This document shows, piece by piece, positions 53,536 through 62,497 of a DNA stretch of 64,000 nt; the first letter of the stretch is position 1; each line of letters starts with the position of its first letter. The stretch is from Aneurinibacillus thermoaerophilus. Its GTDB lineage: Bacteria > Bacillota > Bacilli > Aneurinibacillales > Aneurinibacillaceae. Location of the stretch: assembly GCF_900099925.1 (NCBI RefSeq), contig NZ_FNDE01000008.1:45552-109551 (forward strand), written 5' to 3'. Position numbers and translations under genes: made by a program. The notes under the pieces were generated by a model. That model had not been told where the DNA came from. It did not search any database and was given only the letters and a program-made list of their open reading frames with translations.

Positions 53536-54909
53536 TTAGTTTTGTAATTCCACATTTCTTCTTGGATAATCGATCGGCTCAATGACAAGTTCGCCTGGAC
53601 GGGCAGCCTGATATACGGCAGAGCCGACAATATCCGCGACATTGTCCAGCTTTTCCTTGCTAATCTTGTCAAGCGTATCATTTGGTGTATGGTACCATGG
53701 TTCGACTGGAGCGTGAATAAACAGAGCGGCCGGAATGCCAAGCGCATGGAACGATTCGTGGTCACTGCGGCCTTCTTGGCCGTATGGCAACACACCGGAG
53801 AGGCGGGAGCTTGCTGCAGCACCTAGGTCGGTCACCCGGTTTTTCTTGCCGTCAATCGTATACATGATTAAGTCACCGGCATCCTTGCTTCCGACCATGT
53901 CCAGTTGGAACATGCCGATTGTACGCTTGATTTCATCTTCACTGAGCGAAGCCGCATATTTCTTCGAACCGATTAAGCCGTTTTCCTCCGCGCCGAAGGT
54001 GATGAAGCGCAGTTCCGTATCGGTTTTTAGTTTGGACATCACACGTGCGAGCTCAAGGGTGACCGCCACGCCGGAAGCGTCATCGTTCGCGCCCGGAGCT
54101 TTTTCCACCGAATCGTGGTGTGAGCCGATAATAATAATGTCATTGGTGTTTTTCTTGTTGGCATCCGGTTTTTTAGTCGCGATGACATTGTGGGAAGTGA
54201 GCGTTTTTACTTCAGCGCCCGCCACTTTTACAGTGGCTGTGATCTTTTCGCCCGCTCGCAAATTCGCCGCCAGTGCGTCCCCCTCCTGTTTCGTAATACC
54301 GACAGCAGCTACGAATGACGCGTCCGAGCCGCCGAGCGTTCCGTTTAGTTTTCCATCCGTATTGTTGTAGATGATAACCGCTTTGGCCCCTTGCTTGGCC
54401 GCGTTGCGTACTTTGTCAGCGAACGAAATGTTGCCTCGCTGAATGAGGGCGATTTTTCCGTTCAAGTCTTTGCCGGCTACATCCGCAGTTGTGCCGAGTC
54501 CCACATAGACAAGTTCGGCGGTGACGTCACTGTTCGGGGAATATGTAAATGCTTCTCCTTCTTTCTTCTCTGTTCCAATTTTTAATGTCACTTCGGAAGG
54601 GGCAGTATATCCCTCAAACTGAAACGGCTGCACTTCTACATGATAACCGTATGATTTAAATTGTTGCTCGATATAGCGAACGGCTTTTAATTCCTCTGGT
54701 GAACCGGCTACACGCGGTGCCTGGGAAAGAAATTGGATGGTGTTGTACATGTTTTCGGCGTCTGTTCGTTTCGTGATTTGGTGATCCGCATGGGCCGGCG
54801 CGGTGTGTTCATGTTGGATCGGGGCAGGCGGCGCAGCATATACAGTACTTCCAGCCAGCAAGCTTGCGGCCAAGATGGTAGATAGAAAAGAAAAAGGCTT
54901 GTGCATCAT
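53536..54909 (-). CDS. Secreted M28 family zinc aminopeptidase with PA domain
   Basis: A 457-residue secreted peptidase. Signal peptide: FSFLSTILAASLLAGSTVYA then APPAP. A protease-associated (PA) insert spans about residues 125-225 (LNGKIALIQRGNISFADKVR). The M28 zinc ligands and catalytic residues are in IIIIGSHHDSVEKAPGANDD, FGAEENGLIGSKKYA, FQLDMVGSKDAGD and WYHTPNDTLDKI. It resembles B. subtilis YwaD and releases N-terminal amino acids. AGGAGG is ten bases from ATG 54909; ATG 54906 is the alternative. Confidence 0.95.
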   Translation of the reverse strand: MMHKPFSFLSTILAASLLAGSTVYAAPPAPIQHEHTAPAHADHQITKRTDAENMYNTIQFLSQAPRVAGSPEELKAVRYIEQQFKSYGYHVEVQPFQFEGYTAPSEVTLKIGTEKKEGEAFTYSPNSDVTAELVYVGLGTTADVAGKDLNGKIALIQRGNISFADKVRNAAKQGAKAVIIYNNTDGKLNGTLGGSDASFVAAVGITKQEGDALAANLRAGEKITATVKVAGAEVKTLTSHNVIATKKPDANKKNTNDIIIIGSHHDSVEKAPGANDDASGVAVTLELARVMSKLKTDTELRFITFGAEENGLIGSKKYAASLSEDEIKRTIGMFQLDMVGSKDAGDLIMYTIDGKKNRVTDLGAAASSRLSGVLPYGQEGRSDHESFHALGIPAALFIHAPVEPWYHTPNDTLDKISKEKLDNVADIVGSAVYQAARPGELVIEPIDYPRRNVELQN

Positions 54910-55217
54910 GAATGTATTGCCTCCTTACATATTTTTGTAATTCAAAATTATGGATGGATTTTGGAGAAGAGCCAAGGGTACACAGACCGACATTCAAATA
55001 GGATAAGAACAATAAATTTTCGTTTCTATGAGATTGATTAATAGGAAAAAAATAACAGGATTTTTTTGTGAATGGGACTATTGGCTATATTGTTGGTTAT
55101 CATTAATTTTTTTGACCTTATATTCAGAAAAAATAAACATCAAGCATCTTTGGCATTTTGTTTGTAATTTTTCATATAAACAAATAGTGTAACTATGAAC
55201 AAAGGAGTTGGATACAT
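54910..55217. other. 308-base intergenic region
   Basis: AT-rich DNA between the divergent M28 peptidase and small zinc-ribbon genes. It must hold both promoters, but no box pair stands out. No structured RNA recognised. Confidence 0.5.
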
Positions 55218-55370
55218 ATGCAAAAAAAACAAATTTGCCAGCGATGCCATCGCGAAATGACAGAGGAAACCATTTGTGGCCGTTGTCAGGATGTATTAGA
55301 ATTCGGCTATCCATCCTTCCCTTTTTATGAACTTGAAGAACATAAAGAAAGGGAGCCTGTTGCACAGTAA
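55218..55370 (+). CDS. Small zinc-ribbon protein (50 aa)
   Basis: A 50-residue protein with ICQRCHREM and ICGRCQDVL, a compact CxxC...CxxC zinc site, followed by an acidic aromatic tail (EFGYPSFPFYELEEHKERE). AAAGGAG is ten bases before the ATG, and a terminator hairpin follows about 40 bases after the stop. These make it a credible gene despite its size. Function unknown; such minimal ribbons often bind nucleic acid or protein partners. Confidence 0.75.
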   Translation: MQKKQICQRCHREMTEETICGRCQDVLEFGYPSFPFYELEEHKEREPVAQ

Positions 55371-55408
55371 GTACAGGCAGGAACCTTTATATCGAGAGGT
55401 TAGGACAA

Positions 55409-55452
55409 AAAGGTGAAACGCGCTATCTAGCAACGTTTCGCCTTTATTTTTT
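55409..55452 (+). terminator. Terminator before glcE
   Basis: AAAGGTGAAACG pairs with CGTTTCGCCTTT (one G-U pair) over a 13-base loop, followed by ATTTTTT. Confidence 0.8.
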
Positions 55453-55522
55453 AAATAAATTGAAAAAAAAGACAAAAAGCAGTACCATTCATTTTAAAGA
55501 AGCTAAGGGGGGAAGCGTATTC

Positions 55523-56842
55523 GTGATTTCATTCCCGTTTCAGAAGATGATTTCCCAGCAGCGAATCCGGAGACAGACAGGCCGAGCGTACTGCCCGTTA
55601 GGAAATACGGCTCCTTATACGGTGTATCCCCATACAGAGGAAGAAATTGCGCTTATTTTGCGTCATGCAAACGAACGTGGCCTCACAGTTATTCCCGAGG
55701 GCGGCGGTACAAAAAGGGGATGGGGAGGAACAAAAGAGAATGTCGACTTTTTGCTTTCTCTTTCCGAATATAAGGGCATCATCGAGCACTCGCCTGGAGA
55801 TATGATTGTCACCGTACGAGCTGGCACGACCATTCAAGAGTTAAAAGAAGGGCTTGCCGCACATAAGCAAATGCTTCCACTTGATCCGCCTTGGCCTGAA
55901 TTCGCCACGATCGGCGGAGTCGTGGCGACGAATGAAAGCGGGCCAAAGCGGTTGCGGTACGGCTCGGCCAGAGACCATGTCATCGGCCTGAGGGTGGTAT
56001 ATCCTGATGGCACCGTGATCCGGACGGGCGGAAAAGTTGTGAAAAACGTAGCCGGATATGACATGAACAAGCTGTTTATCGGTTCCATGGGAACCCTTGG
56101 AGTAATTAGTGAAATTTCGCTGAAACTTCGTCCTCTTCCCCAGTATGAGAGCCTGGTTCTGCTTGTTTTTCCGGAGAAAGATATAGCAGCGATGCGCCCT
56201 TTTGTCGTTTCTCTGCTTGATTCAGTATTGGAGCCGTTCTCGCTTGAGCTTCTAAGCCCAACCTTAACGGAGCGAATGTATGGGGAAAATGGCTATATGC
56301 TAGCGATCGCGTTTGAAGATGTCGAAAAGGCCGTCCGCTATCAGGAAGAATGGATACAGTCTCACAGACCGCCCGTCAGCCGTATGTACATTCTGGAATG
56401 TGAAAAGGCGGAAAAATGGTGGGACGATTTTAGTCGGATTTCCCCGCGCGGAGCGGAGGAGGAAGGTCTTTGGGATGCAAGGGTGACAGTGAAAATCGGC
56501 AGCAAGAACATGGATGTTCTTGACATCGTGCCCATGTGTCATATGCTGGGTCAGGTTAAAGGAATAACCGTGAAGGCTAGGGGAGGAGCAGGCCATGGTT
56601 TGAGCTATGTATATATCGGCGAACATACGGAAGAAACGCTTCTCTCCTATATCGAAGAGGTGCGTTCGTTCATCGGCCGAAAGGGAGGATATGCCATTAT
56701 TCAGCATGCCCCGCTTGCGCTGCGCCAGAAGATAGAGGTATGGGGAGGTACGCCCTCTTCTTTCTTTTTGCTTGAGGGCATAAAACGTTCGATTGATCCG
56801 AACCGCATATTAAATCCAGGACGGTTCATAGGAGGGATATAA
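55523..56842 (+). CDS. glcE: Glycolate oxidase subunit GlcE (FAD-binding)
   Basis: A 439-residue FAD-binding oxidoreductase. FAD-4 domain text: GLTVIPEGGGTKRGWGGTKE, ATIGGVVATNESGPKRLRYG, RDHVIGLRVVYPDGTVIRTG and KVVKNVAGYDMNKLFIGSMG, which is GlcE-type. GTG 55523 lies seven bases after AAGGGGGGAAG; an upstream TTG at 55460 would add an unconserved basic stretch. With GlcF and GlcD, downstream, it oxidises glycolate to glyoxylate and feeds electrons to the membrane chain. First gene of glcE-glcF-glcD, an unusual order compared with glcDEF. Confidence 0.93.
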   Translation: MISFPFQKMISQQRIRRQTGRAYCPLGNTAPYTVYPHTEEEIALILRHANERGLTVIPEGGGTKRGWGGTKENVDFLLSLSEYKGIIEHSPGDMIVTVRAGTTIQELKEGLAAHKQMLPLDPPWPEFATIGGVVATNESGPKRLRYGSARDHVIGLRVVYPDGTVIRTGGKVVKNVAGYDMNKLFIGSMGTLGVISEISLKLRPLPQYESLVLLVFPEKDIAAMRPFVVSLLDSVLEPFSLELLSPTLTERMYGENGYMLAIAFEDVEKAVRYQEEWIQSHRPPVSRMYILECEKAEKWWDDFSRISPRGAEEEGLWDARVTVKIGSKNMDVLDIVPMCHMLGQVKGITVKARGGAGHGLSYVYIGEHTEETLLSYIEEVRSFIGRKGGYAIIQHAPLALRQKIEVWGGTPSSFFLLEGIKRSIDPNRILNPGRFIGGI

Positions 56843-56845
56843 ACA

Positions 56846-58213
56846 ATGAGCCAAATGCCCACAGATTCAGCCGAACACGAAAAACGGGAGCCGGTCTGTG
56901 TTTCTTCCGGCAATTACCTTTGGCCCGATCCGCCGAGCGAGGACAAGTATTCAGCTTGTGTGCACTGTGGTATGTGCCTTGAGGCGTGTCCGACGTATGA
57001 TGAACTGGGACAAGAACACCAATCCCCGCGCGGGCGTGTCTATCTAATAAAAGCCGTGGCGGAAGGAAAGATGGATGTCAACGAAGCGTTTGCCGATCCT
57101 ATATTCACTTGTCTGGATTGCCGCGCATGTGAGACGGCTTGTCCGTCCGGCGTGCAGGTGGGGACGTTAATTGAAGAAGCGCGAGGGCAGGTGCGCCAGG
57201 CCATGTCTTTGACCGGATGGAAGAAAGCAGTAAATGATTTGTTTCTGAAAAAGGTATTTCCTTATCCGGCACGGCTGCATACGCTCGGGAGTTTATTTGC
57301 CTTCTATCAGAAAAGCGGGCTGCAGAAACTGGTGCGAAAAACCGGTTTGCTCCATTTGCTTCCGTCCTATTTGCGTGATATGGAGGCAGTCATGCCGAGC
57401 GTTGCCAAACCTATCATGAAGACGCATCCGCGCATCATACCAGCGGAAGGTCCCGTTAGGAAGCGTGTCGCCTTCTTTACCGGTTGCGTGATGGACGCTA
57501 TATTTGGAGAGGTTAACGAAGCTACGATTCGTGTGCTAACGAAGAACGGGTACGAAGTTGTGATTCCGGAAGACCAGCGCTGTTGCGGTGCCCTGCACGT
57601 TCACGCAGGAGAACGCGAAGAAGGGAAAAAACTTGCCAGGCGAAATATCGATGCATTTCTCGCTTTCGACATCGACCGGATTGTAGTAAATGCGGCCGGT
57701 TGCGGTTGTGCGCTCAAAGAGTATCCAGAACTGCTGCACCATGATGAGCGATACAGGGAAAAAGCGGAAACGTTTGCCGGAAAAGTGGAGGACGTAGCAA
57801 AATTTCTCTACGATAATGGGTACAGGAAGCCACGCGCGAAACTGAACGTTAGCGTCACGTATCATGATGCCTGTCATCTGGCGCACGGGCAGGGCATTCG
57901 CCTTGAACCGCGCCAAATCCTCAAAAATATTCCTGGCGTAACGATGGTAGAATTTCCTGACGCTGATCGCTGTTGCGGAAGCGCAGGCATTTACAATCTG
58001 ACCCATCCGGAAATGGCGGGCAGGATTTTGGATAAAAAAATGGAAAATGTGCCGCGCGAAGTGGAATTGATTTCTATGGGGAATCCCGGCTGTATGCTGC
58101 AAGTTGCCATAGGCATACAAAAGCATGGACGAAATCAGAAGGCGGTGCACACAATCCAGCTGTTGGATTGGGCATACCAAGAAGAACAGAGGCAAACCGC
58201 AAAGGAGGGATAG
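56846..58213 (+). CDS. glcF: Glycolate oxidase iron-sulfur subunit GlcF
   Basis: A 455-residue protein with two [4Fe-4S] ferredoxin motifs, CVHCGMCLEACPTYDELG (about residue 31) and CLDCRACETACPSGVQ (about 90). Two C-terminal cysteine-rich (CCG) domains follow: FFTGCVMDAIFG with DQRCCGALHVHAGE, and VTYHDACHLAHGQG with ADRCCGSAGIYNLTH. It relays electrons from the flavin subunits. It starts three bases after glcE and ends next to glcD. Confidence 0.96.
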   Translation: MSQMPTDSAEHEKREPVCVSSGNYLWPDPPSEDKYSACVHCGMCLEACPTYDELGQEHQSPRGRVYLIKAVAEGKMDVNEAFADPIFTCLDCRACETACPSGVQVGTLIEEARGQVRQAMSLTGWKKAVNDLFLKKVFPYPARLHTLGSLFAFYQKSGLQKLVRKTGLLHLLPSYLRDMEAVMPSVAKPIMKTHPRIIPAEGPVRKRVAFFTGCVMDAIFGEVNEATIRVLTKNGYEVVIPEDQRCCGALHVHAGEREEGKKLARRNIDAFLAFDIDRIVVNAAGCGCALKEYPELLHHDERYREKAETFAGKVEDVAKFLYDNGYRKPRAKLNVSVTYHDACHLAHGQGIRLEPRQILKNIPGVTMVEFPDADRCCGSAGIYNLTHPEMAGRILDKKMENVPREVELISMGNPGCMLQVAIGIQKHGRNQKAVHTIQLLDWAYQEEQRQTAKEG

Positions 58214-58216
58214 GTG

Positions 58217-59629
58217 ATGCCAGATCGGATCGTTCAGGAATTGACAGCTATCGTCGGGCCTGATGCCATTTTGTATAAAAAAGAAGATTTGCTTGCCTAT
58301 GAGTGCGACGGGTATACGATTCACAAAGGGCTCTCTAGAGCCGTTGTTTTTCCGTCCACAACGGAAGAAGTGGCTGCGGTGGTCAAATATTTACACAACA
58401 AAAAAATTCCATTCATCCCGCGTGGAGCAGGTACAGGATTGAGCGGAGGTGCCACTCCGCTGGGCGGCGAAGTCATAATCAGTTTGGTACGCATGAAGAA
58501 ATTGCTGCATGTTGATCTTGAGAACCGCTTGGCGGTCGTGCAGCCGGGATTCGTGAATCTGAAGCTTACGCATTCAATTTCTCATAAAGGATATTACTAT
58601 GCGCCCGATCCTTCCAGTCAATACGCCTGTACGATCGGGGGAAACGTCGCCGAAAACGCCGGGGGTGCTCATTGTCTGAAATACGGCGTAACGACCAACC
58701 ATGTGCTTGGCCTTGAAGTTGTGCTTTCTGACGGCAAAGTTGTTGAAATCGGAGGTGTCCCCGACGCGCCGGGCTATGATTTGGTCGGACTCTTGACAGG
58801 TTCCGAGGGCACACTAGGAATCGTAACGAAAATTATTGTCCGCATTCTGAAAAATCCCGAAGCCAAGCGAACGGTACTTGCATACTTCGATACGGTAGAG
58901 GCGGCAAGCTATACGGTGTCTGATATCATTGCTGCTGGCATCGTTCCCGCCGCGCTGGAAATGATGGATACAGTAGCCATCCAGGGAGTGGAAGCCGGAA
59001 CATATCCGGTCGGGCATCCGCCGGGGATTAAGGCGCTTCTTCTGGCTGAAGTGGACGGCATCGCAGCCGGAATTGACGAGCAAGTTGAACGAATTGTCGG
59101 CATATGTGAGAAAAGGGGTGTCGTTGATGTAAAAGTGGCGCGAGATGAAAAAGAGCGCATGAGATGGTGGGCCAACCGGAAAACGGCGTTTGCAGCTATG
59201 GGCAGCATTTCGCCTGACTATTTGGTACAGGACGGCGTTATTCCACGAAGCCGTCTGCCGGAAGTGCTTGCGGAAATTCAAACCATCAGCGAACGTTCCG
59301 GCTTGCGTATCGCTAACGTATTCCACGCCGGGGATGGGAATCTTCATCCGCTTATTCTGTTTGACGCGCGGAAGCCGGGCGAGGCCGAATTGGCTGTTCG
59401 AGTAGGCTCGGAAGTACTAAAGGTATGCGCGGATGTCGGCGGAACGATTACAGGAGAACACGGGGTCGGTATTGAGAAGAAAGAAGAAATGCGATACGTA
59501 TTCAGCGAGGAAGAGATTGAAGCACAAATTCAAATCAGAGAAGTTTTCAATCCGGAGAATTTGCTAAATCCAGACAAATTGTTTCCGACTCCGGGTCGTT
59601 GTGCGGAGGTAAAGAAGGGGAGGCAGTAA
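58217..59629 (+). CDS. glcD: Glycolate oxidase subunit GlcD
   Basis: A 470-residue FAD-linked oxidase, the catalytic subunit. FAD-4 motifs: IPFIPRGAGTGLSGGATPLG, PDPSSQYACTIGGNVAENAG and DLVGLLTGSEGTLGIVTKI. The C-terminal domain has IANVFHAGDGNLHPLILFDA and GTITGEHGVGIEKKEEM with metal-binding histidines. It would oxidise glycolate or D-lactate-type 2-hydroxyacids. AAAGGAGGG before ATG 58217; a GTG at 58214 is also in frame. Last gene of the operon. Confidence 0.96.
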   Translation: MPDRIVQELTAIVGPDAILYKKEDLLAYECDGYTIHKGLSRAVVFPSTTEEVAAVVKYLHNKKIPFIPRGAGTGLSGGATPLGGEVIISLVRMKKLLHVDLENRLAVVQPGFVNLKLTHSISHKGYYYAPDPSSQYACTIGGNVAENAGGAHCLKYGVTTNHVLGLEVVLSDGKVVEIGGVPDAPGYDLVGLLTGSEGTLGIVTKIIVRILKNPEAKRTVLAYFDTVEAASYTVSDIIAAGIVPAALEMMDTVAIQGVEAGTYPVGHPPGIKALLLAEVDGIAAGIDEQVERIVGICEKRGVVDVKVARDEKERMRWWANRKTAFAAMGSISPDYLVQDGVIPRSRLPEVLAEIQTISERSGLRIANVFHAGDGNLHPLILFDARKPGEAELAVRVGSEVLKVCADVGGTITGEHGVGIEKKEEMRYVFSEEEIEAQIQIREVFNPENLLNPDKLFPTPGRCAEVKKGRQ

Positions 59630-59753
59630 GGCGGACGCCGCTTTTGATACCTAAGATACAGATAGAATGCCCTCTTTGATAGATAACATAAGGAAAGACA
59701 ACACAAGTGAAAAACGGAGCGGTGAGCCACTAGATGGGCCACTATTTGTTTCC

Positions 59754-59820
59754 ACGCCTAATCCCTTAGAAGTAAGAATCTTCTCGACTGATATGATAAA
59801 ATACATCTGGGATTAGGCGT
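59754..59820. repeat. 67-base hairpin element with 12-base perfect ends
   Basis: ACGCCTAATCCC (59754-59765) and GGGATTAGGCGT (59809-59820) are perfect inverted repeats. Inside, AGAAG/CTTCT forms a second small stem. No T-run follows on the plus strand and no gene spans it. It could be a tiny mobile element, a protein-binding hairpin or part of a small RNA. The rest of 59630-60052 is AT-rich with no gene seen. Confidence 0.6.
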
Positions 59821-60052
59821 TTCTGAATGGCTAATTATGAAATGATATTCAAAGATGATAAAGAATGTTTTTCTATCTTAAAGTTTTGTTAATTAACAGT
59901 TAGTTATATAAGACGATATACGAAAAGAATATAAATACTGCGTACAAAAAATACATACAAAAAACCAAAAAACAAAGCTCAAAAAACTGCTTCCTCTGTG
60001 GTTTAATACACGTATAAAAATAAAGGAAAAATAGAAAACAAGGAGGAACCAA

Positions 60053-60544
60053 ATGGAACTTGCACTTTGGTTTATTATTGGTGCGTTATTTTTGTTAAGC
60101 CTTGTAGGGGTCGTCATTCCTGTCATCCCTGACGCGCTTTTAATATGGCTTGCTTTCCTTATTTACCAGTTTGGCATTGATAACGCGACGCTCGGATGGA
60201 CATTTTGGGTGCCGATGACCATTCTTACTTTGTTTATTATTGGCGCGGATATGCTTTCCAATATTTACTTTGTTAAAAAATACGGCGGAGATAAATGGTC
60301 AATGATGGCTGCGGTAGCCGGGATTTTACTTGGGCCGTTTGTGCTTGGCTTGTTTCTTGGTCCGCTTTCCATCGTAGTTGGGCCGTTCGTGGCTGTGTTC
60401 TTGGTTCAACTTGTACGCGGCGGTGGAGCAGAGAAGTCATTTCGCATCGCACTTGGAACATTACTGGGATTTCTTAGCAGCACGATAGCCAAAATCATTA
60501 TTCAGCTCATTATGATGATCTGGTTCTTCATCGTTGTTCTGTAA
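60053..60544 (+). CDS. DUF456 family membrane protein
   Basis: A 163-residue protein with about five hydrophobic segments. LLSLVGVVIPVIPDALLIWL followed by AFLIYQFG is the DUF456 start, and GGDKWSMMAAVAGILLGPFV with LGLFLGPLSIVVGPFVAVFL the repeated glycine-rich half. AAGGAGGAACC precedes the ATG. Family widespread in bacteria, function unknown. Single gene before a strong terminator. Confidence 0.92.
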   Translation: MELALWFIIGALFLLSLVGVVIPVIPDALLIWLAFLIYQFGIDNATLGWTFWVPMTILTLFIIGADMLSNIYFVKKYGGDKWSMMAAVAGILLGPFVLGLFLGPLSIVVGPFVAVFLVQLVRGGGAEKSFRIALGTLLGFLSSTIAKIIIQLIMMIWFFIVVL

Positions 60545-60600
60545 ATGTAAAAAATAATAAATAAAGCAAGATAGAACATGACTGAGACACGTGTCAAAAC

Positions 60601-60648
60601 AGGCTACAGACTGGATTTTACTTCCACATCCAATCTGTAGCCTTATTT
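60601..60648 (+). terminator. Terminator after the DUF456 gene
   Basis: AGGCTACAGACTGGAT pairs with ATCCAATCTGTAGCCT (one mismatch), 11-base loop, followed by TATTTTT. Confidence 0.9.
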
Positions 60649-60719
60649 TTCAGGCGTATCATCAACGTTTTGTATTCGTTCTTATAGCGCTTAATTAGAA
60701 CATGAAAGAGGGATAAAAA

Positions 60720-61843
60720 GTGATAAAAAACTTTTCATTTTACTTACTTCTAATAGGTCAGTTTATGGCTAATTTAGGAGACGCTTTATATACAATCACT
60801 GTTGTCACCTTAATTTATAAGCTAACTGGATCTGCAACTTTAGCTACAATGATTCCTATTATTCAAACTTTTTTCTGGTATTTTTAATGATGGCAACAAA
60901 CTATTTAGGGGGAATATTGATTTTAGTCTTTGTAATTTCATTTATGGACGGTTGGACCAGACCTTGTAGAAATTCCTTAGTCCCTCGTTTAGTTTCCTCA
61001 AATCAAATAGTAAAAGCAAATAGTTTATTATCAAGTATTAATCAAATAGTTCAGATATTAGGTTGGTCTTTAGGAGGGATACTAATCGTTTATATTGGAG
61101 AGATCTATGTTTTATTGATTACAATTTGTTTGCTTGCTTTATCCACAATATCGTTGTTTTTTATTAAGGATCCAACAAATGATACAACAGTAAACCAAGA
61201 CGCGGAATCTAAATGGAAGCGTTTCAGCTTTGGATGGATAAATATTTGGAATAACAAAATTTTGCGAGTTGCAACATTAATGGATCTTTTTGAAACATTC
61301 GCAGGGAGTATTTGGATTGGAGCTATTATTCTAGTTTTTGTAAAGAAAGTACTTTATAAAGGTGAAGAATGGTGGGGGTTTATTAATGCAAGCAATATAA
61401 CCGGAATGTTGATTGGAAGTGTAGTTGCGTGGTTTTTAGCTAGATGGATTAATAAAAAACTCATCGTTAGTCTGTTTTTATCTTCTTTATCAGTCTGTAT
61501 CCTTACTTTTATATTTGCGCTAAATAACAATCCATGGATATCACTTGGTATCGTATTGTTAATGGGAATACCATATCAATTAAGAGACATCTCTCAACAA
61601 ACTATATTTCAAAAAAACGTAGAATATTCTATCCTGCCAATCGTTTTTTCTGCCCATGGGATTCTTATATACATGGTATTTGGTTTATCGGTACTAATCA
61701 TGGGATTATTATCTGATCTATTTGGGGTTAAAACAGTGTATTTAACAGCTGGCACCCTTTACGGAATATCCGCACTTCTAACGGCGTTAGTAAAATCAAA
61801 AGTTAATATTGAAGATAACATAAAAATCAAAAGTACTTTGTAG
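60720..61843 (+). pseudogene. Major facilitator superfamily transporter, internally deleted
   Basis: GTG 60720, with AGAGGG upstream, starts MIKNFSFYLLLIGQFMANLG and DALYTITVVTLIYKLTGSAT, a normal MFS-type N-terminus. At about 60872 the frame shifts inside a T-run and continues as LVFLMMATNYLGGILILVFV, then WTRPCRNSLVPRLVSSNQIV and a full set of later helices to 61843. The segment between TM1 and TM4, with the DR-x-x-RK loop, is missing, so a deletion of roughly 40-50 codons that is not a multiple of three is likely. Related to macrolide-efflux type MFS proteins. The later part (from 60887, 318 codons) is open but lacks a ribosome site. Confidence 0.8.
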
Positions 61844-61954
61844 AATTTTATTATGTTCTTCTCCTTATTTTATAATCTATTTATTACAAAATATTATATA
61901 ATATGGTATTATGGATGATTCGTTTACAAATATATCAAATAGGAGGGAAAGTTT

Positions 61955-62307
61955 ATGAAAAAAAATGTACTAAGAGTTTTATCCTCTGCCGTATTAATCA
62001 CTGCTTTGTTTACACCTTCTGCATTTGCAGAAGAACCAAGTAGTCCATCGGAAAAATCTCCTATGACAACAATTGAATAATTGGACAAATAATTCAATCC
62101 CGAAACTGCGACAGATAGTGCCCCTTTTGCTGCCGCCGCTGAAGTCAATGAAAAAGTCTCACCTGTACTAAATGAAAATGTTATCAGTATCTTAGAGAAA
62201 AACAATATTGACTTTCAAAGTTAAATGAAACATCACCTGAATTTATAACTGAGGTTAATAAGTTGCTTAGCTCACAGTCACAAATCAACCTTTCTGAGAT
62301 GAAATGA
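61955..62307 (+). pseudogene. Secreted-protein gene with in-frame stops and a frameshift
   Basis: AGGAGGG precedes ATG 61955, and a good signal peptide follows (MKKNVLRVLSSAVLITALFT then PSAFAEE). The frame then meets TAA at 62078 and TAA at 62090, each where CAA (Gln) would fit, yet reads on sensibly as FNPETATDSAPFAAAAEVNE and beyond to TAA 62222. A one-base shift then gives LNETSPEFITEVNKLLSSQS to 62307. So a secreted protein of about 117 residues seems to have decayed. The family is not recognised. If translated at all, only a 41-residue product would form. Confidence 0.65.
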
Positions 62308-62319
62308 GATGATTAAATT

Positions 62320-62478
62320 TTGGGATACTTTATTACTTTCATACTTAACTTTATAGTAGCTTACTTTATCTACGATGAACCCAGCTATGTTAAACCTTTA
62401 ATGCATTCTGTTTTTATACTGACTTTGGTTGTTATAATGGATTTAATTAAGAAAAACAAAAAGAAAAGAAAAAATTAA
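62320..62478 (+). CDS. Possible small membrane protein (52 aa)
   Basis: TTG 62320 opens a 52-codon frame with two hydrophobic stretches (GYFITFILNFIVAYFIYDEP and HSVFILTLVVIMDLI) and a lysine-rich end (KKNKKKRKN). The pattern is that of a two-helix small membrane protein, but the ribosome site is weak and the 5' end overlaps decayed DNA. It may be the remnant of a longer gene. Confidence 0.4.
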   Translation: MGYFITFILNFIVAYFIYDEPSYVKPLMHSVFILTLVVIMDLIKKNKKKRKN

Positions 62479-62497
62479 TCAAGTTAATGAACAAATG

